From DATGCT01 sp964639325 (GTDB lineage: Bacteria; Patescibacteriota; Minisyncoccia; UBA6257; GWB1-50-10): 6,308 bases of DNA. Made by a program: the position numbers and the translations under genes. Position 1 is the first letter of the stretch; every line of letters starts with the position of its first letter. The stretch is taken from contig CAZXDO010000001.1 of the NCBI GenBank assembly GCA_964639325.1, forward strand, positions 1-6,308, read 5' to 3'. The notes beneath the pieces were generated by a model. It worked only from the letters and a program-made list of their open reading frames with translations, was not told the DNA's origin and ran no database searches. Positions 4,600 to 6,308 of the stretch are shown in pieces.

Positions 4600-6230
4600 A
4601 AAATACTGACAAAATTATAAAGCAACCACTAAACGCTGCTTTGTATGCTAGAGTTTCGACAGGCAGACAAGAAAATGAGCAAACAGTTGAATCACAGCTG
4701 GATGAAGTTAAAAAAAGAATTTCTGAAGATGGAAATACCTTATTGCCGCAAAACATTTTTATTGATGATGGTTGGTCTGGAGAGTTAATCGCAAGACCAT
4801 CGCTAGATTTGATGCGTGACGCTGCGAGGGAGGGAAGGTTTGAAGCGCTATATGTTTATGATAGGGGAAGGCTTTCAAGAACTTTTGCTCATCAAGAAAT
4901 AATTATTGAGGAATTAACAGACAGAGATATAAAATTTATTTCACTCCACGATGTTCAAGCAGATACTCCGGAAACTAGGGTGTTACAAAGTATGCAGGGA
5001 GTATTTCATGAATACGAAAGAGTTAAAATCGTCGAAAGAATGAGAAGAGGGAAGCTATATAAAGCTAAGAATGGAGTTATCATCAATGGTTCATCCCTAT
5101 ATGGTTATAAGTTTGTGAGAAATGATCCGAAAGGGCCTGTGAATTGTATTATTAATGATGACGAGGCAAAAGCAGTAAATTTAATTTGGAGTTGGTTTGC
5201 AGTAGATAGGCTTTCGATAAATAAAATACTAAAAAAGCTTTATGATTTGGGGATTAAACCAAGAAAAAGAAAGAGCGATTTTTGGACAAAGGGACCGATA
5301 ATAAGAATTCTAAAATGCGAAACTTATATTACCGGTAAAGCCTATTATAATAAATCAGAATCAGTGGTAGCTAAGAATCCGATTAAGGATACAAAGTATA
5401 AGAAGATTAAAAAAACAAGTAGAAGGATAAGGCCAAGGGAAGACTGGATTGCTTTTGATGTGCCAAAAATAATCAACGATTATTTTCTCTATGAGAAAAT
5501 TCAAAAGATTTTAGACTTTAATCAAAAATATGCATGTAAACGAAAGAAATATAATTATCTTTTATCAGGATTAATTTATTGTGGATGTGGTAGTAGAAGA
5601 AGTGGGGATGGAAGTAGTAAATATGGACATTTTTATTATCGCTGTATTGATAGAATTAGAAGTCATCCTTATCCGAGCAGATGTAATTCAAGCGGAATAA
5701 ATGCTACTGTTTTAGATTCTGTAGTTTGGCATGATTTAAAAAAACGGCTTTTTAATTACTCAATAATGAGAAAATATGCCGAAAAATGGCTAAAATCATT
5801 CTCTGCGATAACTAATGAAGATATGGTTGAGAGGCAGAGATTAAATGAAATAATAAAGAAAGTTAAGGAAGAAGAAAATCGTTATTCTAGGGCTTATGGA
5901 TCAAGCGCTTTAGAGTTTGAGCAGTTTCAAGATTTAATGAAAGATGCTAAAAAAAGGAAAATTTCCTATCAAAAGCAATTAGCTAATTTAGCCGATAAAT
6001 CGGCAGAAATGACATCACAGATAGAAGTTGATGAGCTAGTAAAAGAGTCAATGAAAGTTGTTAAGAATTTGGATTTCAGTGATAAATTTAAGTTAGTTAG
6101 GGATATAATAGACAAAGTTGTCGTTTCAGAAAGGAGCGGTGCAGAAGTATGGGCCCATTTACCATTACCAGCCATAATCACCGAAAAGTTGGGATATGAA
6201 CCTCAGCGTAGGGATTGTTGGTCTTCCTAA
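4596..6230 (+). CDS. Large serine recombinase (site-specific integrase)
   Basis: This encodes 544 residues. The catalytic domain (about 12-160) begins NAALYARVSTGRQ, with nucleophile Ser21 and Arg19, and continues with ARPSLD (66-71), YDRGRLSR (88-95) and the long E helix (about 138-160). A recombinase domain follows (about 165-315; YGYKF at 169-173 and INKILKKLYDLGI at 208-220). The zinc ribbon (about 321-375) has likely ligands Cys329, Cys331, Cys350 and Cys363. A coiled coil of about 405-475 (residues rich in Glu and Lys) is the usual synapsis-control arm. A tail of about 480-544 follows. Length and order are those of large serine integrases, which join attP and attB without homology and need a directionality factor to excise. 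The upstream excisionase is the obvious candidate. The last 35 bases, coding RRDCWSS and nearby residues, lie inside ychF in another frame, so the C-terminal tail may have been acquired from the integration target. Confidence 0.93.
   Translation: MKNTDKIIKQPLNAALYARVSTGRQENEQTVESQLDEVKKRISEDGNTLLPQNIFIDDGWSGELIARPSLDLMRDAAREGRFEALYVYDRGRLSRTFAHQEIIIEELTDRDIKFISLHDVQADTPETRVLQSMQGVFHEYERVKIVERMRRGKLYKAKNGVIINGSSLYGYKFVRNDPKGPVNCIINDDEAKAVNLIWSWFAVDRLSINKILKKLYDLGIKPRKRKSDFWTKGPIIRILKCETYITGKAYYNKSESVVAKNPIKDTKYKKIKKTSRRIRPREDWIAFDVPKIINDYFLYEKIQKILDFNQKYACKRKKYNYLLSGLIYCGCGSRRSGDGSSKYGHFYYRCIDRIRSHPYPSRCNSSGINATVLDSVVWHDLKKRLFNYSIMRKYAEKWLKSFSAITNEDMVERQRLNEIIKKVKEEENRYSRAYGSSALEFEQFQDLMKDAKKRKISYQKQLANLADKSAEMTSQIEVDELVKESMKVVKNLDFSDKFKLVRDIIDKVVVSERSGAEVWAHLPLPAIITEKLGYEPQRRDCWSS
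6190..6230. other. Probable right attachment-site region (recombinase/ychF junction)
   Basis: The end of the recombinase gene and the start of ychF share these bases. Large serine integrases usually sit at one end of their element next to an att site, so attR should fall here or within a few tens of bases. The exact crossover cannot be located because the other end of the element is not visible and serine integrases leave only a short common core. Confidence 0.45.
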
Positions 6231-6308
6231 TACAGGCAAATCAACTCTTTTTAATGCTTTGCTTTCAAAGCAGATTGCTAATGTGGCTTCTTACCCTTTT
6301 TGTACCAT
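6196..6308 (+). CDS. ychF: Ribosome-binding GTPase/ATPase YchF, N-terminal fragment (runs off the window)
   Basis: The visible 37 residues begin MNLSVGIVGLPNTGKSTLF and include ASYPFCT. The P-loop GLPNTGKS (residues 9-16) carries Lys15 and Ser16, and YPFCT continues toward the switch region, as in Obg-family YchF. This conserved protein binds the 70S ribosome and hydrolyses ATP in preference to GTP. The rest of the gene, including the specificity motif, is outside the window. The ATG is preceded by GTTGGGAT with no clear Shine-Dalgarno. Everything immediately upstream is recombinase coding sequence, so the gene's original promoter and leader seem to have been displaced by the integrated element. 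Confidence 0.92.
   Translation, partial: MNLSVGIVGLPNTGKSTLFNALLSKQIANVASYPFCT

Noticed and set aside
6104..6109. TATAAT inside the recombinase gene as a new ychF promoter
   Set aside because: No acceptable -35 box is found at the right distance, and it lies about 90 bases upstream within coding sequence; not supportable alone.
1..6308. CRISPR array, tRNA or rRNA genes
   Set aside because: No regularly spaced repeat array of CRISPR type was seen, and no tRNA or rRNA signature was recognised on either strand by eye.

Overview
The window is AT-rich, gene-dense and coded entirely on the + strand. Small size, tight gene overlaps, scarce Shine-Dalgarno sites in places, and the style of the winged-helix, DUF5659-like and serine recombinase proteins suggest a Patescibacteria/CPR genome (Microgenomates- or Parcubacteria-like). 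That assignment is inferred from protein style, not proven. TGA acts as a stop (for example in two ATGA gene overlaps), so the UGA-recoding CPR lineages are unlikely.

Left part (1-1011): the tail of an unidentified gene, a small four-helix membrane protein, and a membrane-anchored protein with an NTF2-like extracytoplasmic domain. The three lie close together and may be co-transcribed. The third has a near-perfect Shine-Dalgarno whose best-spaced, most natural start codon is ATA. Next (1066-2310) is a 414-residue protein I cannot identify, probably ending in a winged-helix domain.

Middle (2311-2480): a 170-base gene-free stretch with an iteron-like array: two direct copies of a 13-base sequence at a 22-base period, and an inverted copy forming a 12-bp hairpin. 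An AT-rich segment follows. It sits directly before a compact gene cluster.

Right part (2499-6230): a six-gene cluster typical of an integrative mobile element. In order: a DUF5659-like protein, a small helical protein, an AAA+ ATPase with MCM-like lid and C-terminal winged helix (candidate replication helicase/initiator), a small unknown protein, an excisionase-type MerR-like HTH protein, and a large serine recombinase with its zinc ribbon and coiled coil. Four of the five junctions overlap and the fifth has a 6-base gap. A TTGACA/TACAAT promoter, with an inverted repeat over its -35 box, lies just before the excisionase gene and would give a nearly leaderless mRNA.

End (6196-6308): the start of the conserved GTPase gene ychF. 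The last 35 bases of the recombinase gene lie inside ychF in another frame. The simplest reading is that the recombinase integrated its element at the 5' end of ychF, so the right attachment site falls here. The left attachment site was not seen and probably lies outside the window. The 1-2310 genes are therefore either cargo of the element or older neighbouring DNA; the window alone cannot decide.
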